NCBI GenBank assembly: GCA_946894095.1
Contig: OX335656.1
Location: 5,161,001-5,225,000, forward strand
Length of the DNA: 64,000 bases
From: Incurvaria masculella
Lineage: Eukaryota; Arthropoda; Insecta; Lepidoptera; Incurvariidae
Reading direction: 5' to 3'
Part shown: positions 11,233 to 21,090 of the stretch, one piece after another
Layout of the letters: every line of letters begins with the position of its first letter
Numbering within the stretch: position 1 is the first letter of the stretch
The notes under the pieces: generated by a model
The model's input: the letters and a program-made list of their open reading frames with translations, nothing else
Databases searched by the model: none
What the model was told of the DNA's origin: nothing
Program-made: the position numbers and the translations under genes

Positions 11233-11586
11233 TAAAAAACCGGCGAATTTCGAGTCGGACTCGCACACGAAGGGCTCCGTACCATCGTACAGGATTTAAA
11301 ACAAAAAAAGCGTGTTAAAAATAAACACGTCTTTTGTACCCCTTTGATTAAAATTTTTTTTTTGTTATAAATTATTATAAATATAAATATGTTTTTGTTA
11401 TTTTTTGTTATAACGGCAAAATAATTACACACTCTGTGAACATTTCAGCTGCCTACCTATACGGTTCATGAGATACAGGCCTGTGACAGACGGAAATACG
11501 GACGGATGGACGGACGGATCGAACATTTATTACATCGGCATAGTAATAGGGTTCCTTTGGCACCCTTTGGATACGGAACCCTAAAA
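11233..11586 (+). repeat. (GTCY)n MITE, diverged
   Basis: Head AAACCGGCGAATTTCGAGTC, middle ACACTCTGTGAACATTTCAG, a short GACGGACGGAT tract interrupted by foreign bases, and tail GGATACGGAACCCTAAAA. Confidence 0.8.
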
Positions 11587-12362
11587 CGATTTTTACGATA
11601 TGTAAATGTATATATAATCGCATTTTTACACCGTCGAGAAGCACTCGGAAAATATCCGACATTGTGAATGCGCAGCAATCACGCCGCGGCCACTTCCCGG
11701 CCCCCCATTTTTGGCGTATTTGAGGCACTCTACTCGACAAGGCTAATTAATCTGCATATCAACACACTATTATAAACATCCAAGCGGGCTCGGATTTTGT
11801 GTCGAATCGTTCGCACGCACGGCGCGGACACACGACAAGTAGGGCGCTGCAGGAGTGAAATCTGACATTACAGTGTATTTTTTTGAACGAGATATGGAAT
11901 TCTGTGACAAAGATTTTGGAAGGACCCCAATATTTTGGGGTTATTTTTATTTTATCTCAGGTTCGGTTAAGAATCAACACCCGTAGATCAAAAAAATAAA
12001 AGATTAGACTATTATCTAGTGTATGACCGTAAATAGTTTTAATGCGTTGCATATATTCTTTAAAAAATATTTGTTTGTAAACACATATTTACTAGGTTTT
12101 CAAGCCGGCGCGCCGCGGCGCTTAGAAACCATAAATGAACAATTTTCTTTTTTGTGTTATTAGATCACATATTTATCTAATGTATAAGCGTGAAACATAT
12201 ATTAATTTACTTTAAAAAGTATGTTTTACAGACCAAAAACATACATTTCGCTCGCCTGAAAACGATTTCGACGCGCATACAACAATGCACCCTAATACAA
12301 ACTCACTGCTTCCGGAGGTCGCCATTATCGTTTGTTCCTGACCGCTGGACTCAGTTACAGCC
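11587..12362. other. Intergenic, no gene seen
   Basis: Mixed composition with a short GC-rich segment near 11680-11720. No conserved ORF, RNA or repeat arm was recognised. Confidence 0.35.
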
Positions 12363-12691
12363 TTAAGAGGATAATGAGATGATGGAGTTTTTTTTTATTT
12401 TCTGATATTGTGCACATTAAATAAATCAACTGAGAGCTACGTCAGTATGTTTTGATTTTTTTGATAACTTATCTTACATCTATGATATAAGCCTCTAAAT
12501 ATTTGTATCAAAATGTTTAACGGTATATATCATGGATATAAGTTTATTTATCAAAAATATTTTAAACGTTGAGATGTTGCTCTCAGTTGGTTTATTTAAT
12601 GTGCAACATTTAAGAAAAATAATTTTTAATTTGACTGAGGAAACAGACACGAGCCATTGTATGGAACTCGATCAGGTCATTAGCCTCTTAA
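12363..12691. mobile_element. TTAA-bounded MITE, family C (copy 1)
   Basis: Ends are TTAAGAGGATAATGAGATGA at the left and a reverse-related GGTCATTAGCCTCTTAA at the right. The internal blocks TATATCATGGATA and GAGCCATTGTATGGAACT also occur in the shorter copy at 24006-24217. There is no transposase. It shares its right-hand TTAA with the next element. Confidence 0.65.
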
Positions 12692-13056
12692 GGATGGTCC
12701 GACCCATACAATGTTTTTTTTACACAGAACGCAAAAAGTATTGCACTTTAAGGCACGAATTCGTCAAAAATATTAAATATAGCCATAGTAGTTGCAGCGA
12801 AAACATATTCACAATTTCAGGTTTAACGGTTTCGTTGTAATTGCCGATTAGAAGTTTTACACCGTTAGATGGCGCTGTTAAATAAAAATCGTATTTAAAT
12901 AAATTGTAACAAAACCAATAATCCTGCAATTGTGAAATTGTTTTCGCTGCAAGCAATATGACTATATTAAACTTTTATTATTAATTCGTGACTAAAAGTG
13001 CAATACTTTTTGCGTTATGTGTGCAAACAAATTTATATGGGTCGGAACAGCCTTAA
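12688..13056. mobile_element. TTAA-bounded foldback element, family D
   Basis: Two approximately 140-bp arms form an imperfect palindrome. The left arm has TTAAGGATGGTCCGACCCAT, AACGCAAAAAGTATTGCACT and GTTGCAGCGAAAACA; the right arm carries the complements in reverse order and ends GGTCGGAACAGCCTTAA. The core includes GTTAGATGGCGCTGTT. There is no coding capacity. Confidence 0.75.
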
Positions 13057-13156
13057 GTAGGGTTGGAGCGGTTTATACACAGATAGTAAATACATTTATT
13101 CTGAGATAGACAATATACACGGTTAATAATAGGATAAGACATAGAATAAACAGATT

Positions 13157-13262
13157 GGTTCGTACCACAGTGGCTTGATGCCAGAGGTCATGAGTTCGAT
13201 CCCCGCCCCGTTCATGCACCACTTTCTTTCCCTTTCTGAGTTGGATAAGTGCATTTTCTATT
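13157..13262 (+). mobile_element. tRNA-derived SINE head fragment
   Basis: The tRNA-like head has a box B, GAGTTCGATCCCCGCCCCG, followed by TTCATGCACCACTTTCTTTC and GAGTTGGATAAGTGCATTTT. It stops where a (GTCY)n MITE fragment begins. Confidence 0.65.
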
Positions 13263-13418
13263 TTTTTGTTATAGAAAATTTCAGCTGCTTACCTATTACG
13301 GTTTATGATATAGGTACAGCCTTGTGACAGACGGATGGACGGACGGATGGTCGGACGGACAGCGGAAGCTTAGTAATAGGGTTCCGTTGGCACCCTTTGG
13401 GTACGGAACCCTAAAAAG
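13262..13418 (+). repeat. (GTCY)n MITE, 3' part
   Basis: Starts within the GAAAATTTCAGCTGC segment and contains a GACGGATGGACGGACGGATG tract. It ends TTTGGGTACGGAACCCTAAA. It is joined directly to the SINE fragment on its left. Confidence 0.75.
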
Positions 13419-13659
13419 ACAAGCACACGACAAAATCAATTCAGTAGTGCGGCCATTTAAAATAATTCATGCCTATCTGCTGGCCCTCAACGAATGAAGG
13501 TTGATTACCACTCTAAAGAATAAGTATAAGCATAGGTATAATTAATCTTGAGGAAGGTTATGGCTTTTAGCTTTACCCGTAGCCTTAGGAGCCGAGAAAG
13601 TCAGAAAGGTCGGTAAGCGATAATTAAGTATGGAATTATTCTATTTTTAGGGTCCCTGC

Positions 13660-13945
13660 ACCTGTTCGTTCAACACTATCTTTCTCTTTCTGAGTTGGAT
13701 ATGTGCATTTCGTCACGAATGCGAGCTGCTCCTTGGCTCGGATTCCATGTAAAACTGTAGGTTCCCTTCCCCTACTAGGTGGTAGGGTTTAAGCCCGCCC
13801 GGGTTGGTACCATCGCATTGGATGAAAAGATGGTCAAAGCGGCAATGAAAAATTGTCTGTGTTTTCCATCCAGTTCAATGTAGCCGTCAAACATAACGGT
13901 AGTTGTGTGGTATTAGCCATCCATCTCAGGTTGCATAAAAAAAAT
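13660..13945 (+). mobile_element. tRNA-derived SINE, body and 3' end
   Basis: Contains CTGAGTTGGATATGTGCATT, GTCACGAATGCGAGCTGCTC, CCCCTACTAGGTGGTAGGG, GGGTTGGTACCATCGCATTG and GTGTGGTATTAGCCATCCAT, and ends in an A-run. It lacks most of the tRNA-like head and the GGCATGGCACC block. Confidence 0.75.
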
Positions 13946-14599
13946 GTCCAAAACGAAATCGACCCGTGCGGAGCCGGGAACTTCAGCCAGTCTTATATAA
14001 ACTGCTAAACCAAACCAGGCGCGGGGTGGTGGTGGTAATGATGCTATGCCCATTCTAGTTGTGTTGGGCAGCGCTACAAGAAGCCTGTGCTTATTTTCTT
14101 GTTAGAAAAAGCTAAATGCAGAGCCATCTGTTAACAAATAACAAAAAACCTCGCAAAAAACAATACAAGCAGTTAGTTAACAATGGAGCTAACAGCGCGG
14201 ATAAAATAGAATTGATGATAAATTTGTCGCCTTACTCCTAGATGGCGCTTATGAAAGTTAAAATTTAAGAAAATATATATTAATTCACATAGGTGCTCAC
14301 ACAACATATGAGGCCCATATGTAGTTACCGCCTTTTTAAAAAGAGGGCAGTAATGTGTGGTCTAGCTAGAGCGCTAATTGATTACCCACTTTACAAACTT
14401 ATTGCGATGTCTGATTCTTTATGTGGTTCCGAAATTGTTCGGCCCATACGAAGTTTCTTGTGATCACCACAAAAAGTAATGGTGATATAGCGACATATGT
14501 TGTGGTCATTTCAGTTTAAAAAAATGTTTTATACTTTGTGCTGTGTGGGTTCCGGCACGTAAAAAAATACATTTGTACCCACTAAATTTATTACGTGCA

Positions 14600-14895
14600 T
14601 GTCGTAAGAGCCGACTAAGGGATTCGTCTTTCGTGGTTCGGATTCCACGTTAATCTGTAGGTCTAATAACTTACTAACTAGGTGGTATGGTTAATCCCGA
14701 CCAGTTGACACCACCGCATTGAATGAACGCTGGTCAAAGTGCCAATTAGAGTTGTCCGAGCTTCCCATACAGTTCAATGTGCATAGCTGTGCAATGAGAG
14801 GGATGTCCTGGCATGGCACCTAGTTCCCATGAGGTGTGTTGAGCTAATATCGTGACATTGGGATGTAATATAACTGATGAGCCTGAACCCACAAA
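14600..14895 (+). mobile_element. tRNA-derived SINE, diverged
   Basis: Recognisable pieces are GGTTCGGATTCCACGT, ACTAGGTGGTATGGTTAA, CCGCATTGAATGAACGCTGG, CAGTTCAATGTG and GTCCTGGCATGGCACCTAG. It is an old copy. Confidence 0.55.
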
Positions 14896-15346
14896 TACAA
14901 AAATCGAATGGGACATGGCCTGGATATGGCTATAGATTAGACATGGCTAGTTGCATTGTATCTTATAGTTATATAACTATTTAATACAGTATGCAGAGAA
15001 CGAACACTGGACGTAAAGTGGCGTTAATATTGAAGATAGCTAATTTTACTAATAGGAATAGCTGATTAACTTTTCGACCATAAGCCCCTTAACATTCCGT
15101 ATACGAGTATATCGGTTTTTTCCTGCTTTCACTCATGATCACAATTGTTCCAATTTTAAGGCCGGCCAGTATGATTTTGTAGACCTTTGTAGAAATGTTG
15201 AATGCTCCTAGGCATTGCTAGACACCTTTTAGTTGAGGGCTATGCCATATGCCACGTTTTACATCAAATACCAGAATAAAACAAAATAGTTGTTTGTATG
15301 TACAATACATACATGATACTTATTTAATTAACATCTTACAACATAC

Positions 15347-15352
15347 TTTATT
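15347..15352 (-). terminator. Poly(A) signal of TRAPPC11
   Basis: AATAAA on the minus strand overlaps the last base of the TGA stop codon, so the predicted 3' UTR is very short. A weaker AATAAG lies about 25 bases downstream. Confidence 0.5.
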
Positions 15353-18300
15353 CACTTTTTAAAGTTTGGCATTACATACAAGTTTTGAGGAACACTTTTC
15401 TCAAATAATTCTTCCACTAAAGCATTTTGGTCAGAAACTATATCCTCTATCAGCATGATGGAAGGCTTTACCTTGGGTGGCTTGGTATTTCCGCATACAA
15501 GCGGGTGCAAATTGAAACACAACTCTTCCTCAGAATCCGGCGGGAGAGTGATCGATCTCTTCTTGTATCCGGAGAACATAAATGCATCTGTTCCCTCCAC
15601 AGCTACCACCAATCTTGTAGGTGTCTCAGTGTTACCTTTTAAAGTACATTTAAGAGGTATGGAAGCTTGCAACTCTACTTTCTGAGGCATATCAACGCTC
15701 AACATAACTGGACTATCTTGAATCGGCAAACCATTCAATGGAGTGCTGCTCATTACAGAATTCCTCAACGCTGGACCTTTTTCAGAAACAATTCTCTTCC
15801 ACTTAATGTTGTAAAGCCCTACCCTTACTGGAGTATCTTTCGGGCAAGATTTTGCACACATACAAAAAGCATCCATTGCGACTGTGCCTTCATCTAGTTC
15901 TAAATTCTGGAGGCAGCTAGGTGGTTTTTCCTCATCAGCGTAGCAATAGCATTCAGTTACTTCTAGATCGGTATCTTCAATTAATATCCTCCAGGGACTC
16001 AATATCTTGATCTCTGGCATCACAACAAACGGATCTTCAAGAAAGCATTTATCGATTGGCTGGAATTTCATCGATACAAACTTGACAGACACCTCAAAAG
16101 GTTTGACGACTGAAATCTTAATAGTATACTCTTTGCAACATTCAACAGCCAATGTGGGGGTGTTCAGCATGTATTTTGCTTTTAGAAGAACAGCAGCAGT
16201 TGTTGTACGGTTCGATTTAAAATAAAAAGTGTTGGTGTAGCAGGAAGATTTTGATATGGAGTTGATTGATAGTTGCAATGGTTGTGATTCAGCACTGGGT
16301 GAGAAGCCCAACTCAGTAACAGAATCAGGATTAGGATTGTCGGGTGAACTAATAAGAGAGAGCTCTATATTAACATTTTCTAAATCAGTTTCTTCATCGT
16401 TGACCATATTAAAAATAGTAGCAAACCACTCCCCTTGCAGCGCTGGAATGTCATGGGTAATTGTGATAGCCAAATTAGACTCCCTGGAAGTTAGCCGAGC
16501 CAGTGGTGTAGATATAATACTATCAAACTCATGGTCTGCTTTTGGAGCTGCTGCAAAGTGCAATAATTCAGGATGTATGGCAGTAATGTGAGCGCTAGCA
16601 CTATTCATATTGAAGTGCAATGTAACTTTTCGTTTACCCTCAACTCCCAAAACAAATGCCACATTCTTAATTTGTAAGTCGGATCCGCTATCTTCAGGGT
16701 TGGGTTTAAAATGGCAGACCAATTTTCTGACTTCTCCGCCTGTAAATGTTAAAGCTGTACTTTCATTGTCAGTTAGTGGAATCTCAATAGTTTCCAGACT
16801 GCTTGATACGGTTATAGATAGATGTTTTACATGTAGAAGTGCTGGATTTGCGAGCCTAACAAATAGCTCAATCTTTACATCTTCGTCTAACTTGTAAGTT
16901 TTTTGAGTAAATCTAGTTTTGATTTCCAAAAACGCAGATATCGACGACATGTCAACAGAGACAGAGAATGGTTCTTTCTCAACTGACACTTTCCATGCTT
17001 CCAGGGAATTGTTCATAGCTGCAGGTGGTATATCAGGCTCAGGATTGGGAACACTTAAATTAAGAACTGTCAAAATGTTATTGTAGATTCTCTCCTTATC
17101 GTTATTGGGCACGATGATATGTTTAGAGAGTGCTTCGATTGCTAGCGTTAAGTAGTCCTGTACTTTGGCTGACAAATAAGCACATTGCAGCGCTCGGTTG
17201 AGGACGTGCGACGCGAGGTACCACCACTTCTCTCGTCGATAATCCCACAACATATGCGTGAGAAGTGTCAAAGCTTTCCCATAGTCAGCACAGAGATAGT
17301 ACTCGTTTGCCATTTCTACGACTAGCTGCTTCCTCATTCGGGGTGAGTGGAATGTTTTGAATTGTGATATTGCATTTCCCAAGAAGCTAATGATGACAGC
17401 GGAGTGATTGAACTGACGTTCCTTGTACTGCAAGGCTGCTATAGCGACCTGTTCCTTCTGCGGGTCGTGCGGGTCCGCACTAAGACGACCCGGACGCCAC
17501 GGTCGCTGTCCATAGAACTCGACTGTGCCTTCGAGTGGGTCCGGTGCCGGGGGATACTCATAAACTTCACTGCACAAGGACTTCATTGCCTGCCGTCTCC
17601 TCGCTGTAAACTGAGCCGCTTGCTGGTAGTAAAATCCGGGATGTTGAGATTGAATAGCTGGTAGGCCTGAACGTATCGCTTCATCAAACAGTTCCCCAAA
17701 TGCGCTGTACTGTCTTGCAATCCAGGCGTAGTGCTCAAACAGCAGTTCGGCAATACCAATCCTGTTTTTGTACCTATCTATGTGCGAACGGAGCTGAGCG
17801 ATGGCATCTCGAGGAAGATTCAAAGCAAACAACAACTTGCATAGCTTGTAGTTCAGAAAACCCGCAACAGTTTTGACTTCGTAAGTGTTGGTATCGACAA
17901 CTCGACTTTCCAATAGATTATTGTAAGCGTGAAGGTAATGTTTGTGAGCGGTACTAAGGTCTTGCTTGAGTTCACTGAGAAAACCCAGTTTAAACTGATG
18001 TCGAACGAAGAGATACTGGTGGTTCGTCTTATTGAGATGGTCACGGTGTTGCTTGATCATTTTGGTTTCGTGGTGGTAGTAATTCTGCGCGAGGTCGTAG
18101 AAGGCATTTTCAAGTCGCACAATGTAGCCCATAAGGTGGTCTCCGTGCGGAAGGACAAAGAGGGACTTGGATTGTATCTCACAGGCGGAGCAGAGCGCCT
18201 GCGCACGCTCCGCGCCCAGCATGTACTCGGAGGGGGGCGGTGACATGCAACCTTGCACCACGACAACGGCCACTCGCGTCGCGTGTCCCTCTACTGCAGC

Positions 18301-18699
18301 GCGTATTGATTGCACCCTCGATGCACATTCTATTATCTTCTCGTTCCACTGAGGATCGTTCCATTCTACGTCGTAGAAGATAACTATCACAGCCGGAACC
18401 AAGGCAATGCGCTTGTGAATCCAGTTCTTCTTTAGAATTCCCTTTGGAATGTACCACTCGTAGGAATTTCGCTTCGGCTTGACCACAGGGAACTCGTATG
18501 TGCTGGCGAGTAGTTTGAAGGCTACCGCGGCGCGGTCTGGGCGCCTGTTGTTCGCGAACCCGTCCCATATCGCCTTGTGTATGGCGTTGTTCACGATGTC
18601 TAGACCCGCGACGCCGATCGGCGCCAACGGCTTTACAATGACGTCCGCCGGCAGCTCCGTGTAGTCGCTGGGCTGCATCGCCATCGCAGCCGCCAACAC
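15352..18699 (-). CDS. TRAPPC11: Trafficking protein particle complex subunit 11 (TRAPPC11 / foie gras homologue)
   Basis: One uninterrupted frame of 1115 codons, close to the usual length of about 1130 in animals. Known role: subunit of TRAPP III, acting in ER-to-Golgi traffic and autophagy. The N-terminal third has the family signature: GLDIVNNAIHKAIWDGF (about residues 32-48), YEWYIPKGILKKNW (79-92), DPQWNEKIIECASRV and LFVLPHGDHLMGYI. The foie-gras domain follows (about 250-520), with FVRHQFKLGFLSELKQD and PGFYYQQAAQF; the C-terminal part is beta-rich, as in the Gryzun region. I use the first ATG; in-frame ATGs at codons 6 and 8 are alternatives and precede all conserved sequence. A single exon of this size among intron-rich neighbours is notable. 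The frame is intact, so I read it as functional, not a pseudogene. No TSD or poly(A) tract was seen that would prove a retrocopy. Confidence 0.95.
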   Translation of the reverse strand: MLAAAMAMQPSDYTELPADVIVKPLAPIGVAGLDIVNNAIHKAIWDGFANNRRPDRAAVAFKLLASTYEFPVVKPKRNSYEWYIPKGILKKNWIHKRIALVPAVIVIFYDVEWNDPQWNEKIIECASRVQSIRAAVEGHATRVAVVVVQGCMSPPPSEYMLGAERAQALCSACEIQSKSLFVLPHGDHLMGYIVRLENAFYDLAQNYYHHETKMIKQHRDHLNKTNHQYLFVRHQFKLGFLSELKQDLSTAHKHYLHAYNNLLESRVVDTNTYEVKTVAGFLNYKLCKLLFALNLPRDAIAQLRSHIDRYKNRIGIAELLFEHYAWIARQYSAFGELFDEAIRSGLPAIQSQHPGFYYQQAAQFTARRRQAMKSLCSEVYEYPPAPDPLEGTVEFYGQRPWRPGRLSADPHDPQKEQVAIAALQYKERQFNHSAVIISFLGNAISQFKTFHSPRMRKQLVVEMANEYYLCADYGKALTLLTHMLWDYRREKWWYLASHVLNRALQCAYLSAKVQDYLTLAIEALSKHIIVPNNDKERIYNNILTVLNLSVPNPEPDIPPAAMNNSLEAWKVSVEKEPFSVSVDMSSISAFLEIKTRFTQKTYKLDEDVKIELFVRLANPALLHVKHLSITVSSSLETIEIPLTDNESTALTFTGGEVRKLVCHFKPNPEDSGSDLQIKNVAFVLGVEGKRKVTLHFNMNSASAHITAIHPELLHFAAAPKADHEFDSIISTPLARLTSRESNLAITITHDIPALQGEWFATIFNMVNDEETDLENVNIELSLISSPDNPNPDSVTELGFSPSAESQPLQLSINSISKSSCYTNTFYFKSNRTTTAAVLLKAKYMLNTPTLAVECCKEYTIKISVVKPFEVSVKFVSMKFQPIDKCFLEDPFVVMPEIKILSPWRILIEDTDLEVTECYCYADEEKPPSCLQNLELDEGTVAMDAFCMCAKSCPKDTPVRVGLYNIKWKRIVSEKGPALRNSVMSSTPLNGLPIQDSPVMLSVDMPQKVELQASIPLKCTLKGNTETPTRLVVAVEGTDAFMFSGYKKRSITLPPDSEEELCFNLHPLVCGNTKPPKVKPSIMLIEDIVSDQNALVEELFEKSVPQNLYVMPNFKK

Positions 18700-19347
18700 T
18701 GCCTACGACAGAGGGAAACCGAGGCCTCCGCCCCTTCAATTGATTGGCCGCAATATCTTCGATCGGCAACTCATCACATCGCACTGTCACTGTCAGCTGG
18801 TTGGGTTGTCACTTTTTGTTCTGTCAGATTACGCTAAGCGCATTGATATAGCTTTATCTCTTTCTGTTTTCTAGTAAGCAGTAGAGACCGTCAGTCTATT
18901 ACATTCCTACTAGAATTCTGCAATCCTTAGTTTAGTTCTAAGTATTTGAGGTGTGTGGATTTGAGTCGAGTCTACTGACGGAAAAAAAACCGTCTGCACA
19001 ATTTTATGCTAATGCTTATCTATAGAAACTCCTTAATTAAATACTTGCGTGTCTGTAAACTTTACGTAAATTAACCCTTTTCCCGCCAGGGCCTCTACTT
19101 AGCCAGTCATTCGCCCACGCCAAGGCCTTTTCGAAAGTACGATAAAATTGACTACTACAATAAAACTTATTTAAATGTAAATTTCTCACTCCCATACAAA
19201 AATTCTTGCAAAAAAAGTTTTTTAAATTAAATTTGCAAATCAAATTTGCGCGCGCAATTTTAACTTGCGTTGTGTAGAGAAATTGCGAAAATTGTTTTTA
19301 TCGATGTGTCCGTGGGCAAATTAATTTTTAGGATTTAAGCATCAGAT
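18700..19347. other. 5' flank of TRAPPC11, no gene seen
   Basis: Contains the presumed promoter and 5' UTR of the minus-strand TRAPPC11 gene. No TATA box or other element could be fixed. The remainder is AT-rich. Confidence 0.4.
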
Positions 19348-20272
19348 TTAAGTAATTATTTGTACTTAAGCCTGTCGTGAAGGCAGCCGATATCGAAGAT
19401 TTGAAAATGTTTGAGAAGTGCATTCTTTATCCATTGGCCTAAGCTCTTTTGTGCAGTGTAGGAAATATAAGGCAGATGAAGGGACTGAGCATGACAAAAT
19501 CACAATATTTCAAATAAATTTTGAGACCTTAAGGTGGCCCATCCCGTTTATCTCCCCATACAAAAGGGGAAAGAAGAGGGGAAAGAAGACCACGCCCATA
19601 TTTCTTGTCAGAGATCCAAAATTTTGCTCAAAATAGCCTTATTTGATCGAACTAGATGTCTGATGACCATTGGCATTATAAAATTGTGTTTGGTTTCTAA
19701 GTTATAAGGTCCGAAAGTTCGAATTTTTCGTGCGTTTTATACAATAACTTTGGATGTGGATTACGCTATGATATAGTAAGAAAATTTTAAAAAAGATTAG
19801 TCATCAGACATAGCTTATTTAATCAAGATTTATAATCTATATGGTTTCTGTTAGATTTTGAAATAGCGGTCAGCGGTCGTGGTTTACTTTTAGCTATAAG
19901 TCGTTTTGTAATTAAAATTTTCGTAAATCTTATCAAATCATACACTATGCACACTGTCTTTTTGTGGACATTTAGCATCTTCCTCATCGGGAGCCTGTCT
20001 TTTTCTTTGAAACATAGAAGGTCCCAGAGCGCGACAGCATGGTTTTGTACCGTGCCCGCGAATGAGTTAGTCCCGCCGGGTTGGGCCGCCTTAAGTAATT
20101 ATTTGTGCTTAAGCCTGTCGTGAAGGCTGCCGATATCGAAGATTTGAAAATGTTTGAGAAATGCATTCTTTATCCTTGGCCTAAGCTATATTGTGCAGTG
20201 TAGGAATTATAAGGCAGATGAAGGGACTGAGTATGACAAAATCACAAGATTTCAAATAAATTTTGAAACCTT
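19348..20272. repeat. Direct duplication flanking a TTAA MITE
   Basis: About 180 bp (19348-19530) is repeated at 20092-20272 in the same orientation. Shared blocks are GTAATTATTTGT.CTTAAGCC, CGATATCGAAGATTTGAAAA, GGCAGATGAAGGGACTGAG and TTTCAAATAAATTTTGA. The MITE at 19529-20094 fills the space between. Both copies are bounded by TTAA. Confidence 0.75.
19529..20094. mobile_element. TTAA-bounded MITE, family B (copy 2)
   Basis: Ends TTAAGGTGGCCCATCCCG and CGGGTTGGGCCGCCTTAA. The interior matches the other family B copies (CTAGATGTCTGATGACCATT, AAGTCGTTTTGTAATTAAAA, GAAGGTCCCAGAGCGC). Confidence 0.85.
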
Positions 20273-20703
20273 AAAGGGAGTAACAAACCTGCCCAAACCG
20301 AATCATCCAAGTCGCTAGTTCCATTAAGTTCCGTACAAAATAAAAAGTAGTATTTACTTTTTTTCTACTACAGTTACAATTGTAAATGTTAAATGATAAA
20401 TATATTGCCCTTGTTGTGTTTTTAACCGACTTCATGTTTCTGTGTATTGCTTACTAAAAACTTTGCCTGGGTCGGACAGGCTTAGAACTCTCTAATATAA
20501 CTCGGCGCTGAGACTTAATATCGTATGGGATTGAATTAGCCTGTTTGTAACTAATGGCGATGTCGAGGTCGGAGCGGAGCGTGTCGATCCGTAAAGTCTG
20601 GACAACCCCGTGGCGCCTGCAGCGGATGCGTAGATTTAACCCTCATGGCAAATAAAATTACCAAAAATGTTAGCGAACACGCTATAGTATAGGGGTAATC
20701 GGC

Positions 20704-20864
20704 TTAAAATGTGAGAAAATATGCGAGGGAATCCCATTAATTCTGAACCAATCGGAAGTGTTTATGAAATAACTTCTGCGCTCTTATTGGGTACAATATT
20801 TGGCATCCTGTTCTGATTGGTGCAGAATTGATAGAATTCTCTCACATATTTTCCCACATCTTAC
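20704..20864. repeat. Small foldback repeat
   Basis: Imperfect inverted arms of about 52 bp: 20704-20755 (ATGTGAGAAAATATGCGAGG, TTCTGAACCAATCGG) and 20812-20864 (CTGATTGGTGCAGAATTGAT, CTCACATATTTTCCCACATC). The spacer is short and there is no ORF. Confidence 0.6.
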
Positions 20865-21058
20865 GCCGGTTCAGACCCAGTAAGCCAAAGGCAACTTAAT
20901 GTGGTCTCCAAGATCATGGAGTTCGAAACACAGGGTGTATATCTCTTTCTTATCCGAGATTGAAATGTGAATTTGTGTTAGGGATTTGGGACATCTCATT
21001 AACTCGTTAAATTCTAAAGATAGGATTAAAAAAATTTAGAGCTTACAAAAAAACGACA

Positions 21059-21064
21059 TTTAAT
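21059..21064 (-). terminator. Candidate poly(A) signal of PSMB2
   Basis: ATTAAA on the minus strand lies about 27 bases after the stop codon. It is the closest canonical variant. Confidence 0.4.
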
Positions 21065-21090
21065 CCATATTACAGAAAATCAAGAAAGTC

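Noticed and set aside
13157..13262. Possible functional tRNA gene
   Set aside because: Has a box B and part of a T-arm, but continues directly into the SINE body and lacks a paired acceptor stem.
18179..18790. 203-codon minus-strand frame overlapping the start of TRAPPC11
   Set aside because: It is a shifted frame of the TRAPPC11 coding sequence; the conserved protein lies in the other frame.
20292..20690. Possible gene between the duplication and PSMB2
   Set aside because: A mildly GC-rich segment near 20560-20640 has no open frame with conserved residues and no splice pair.
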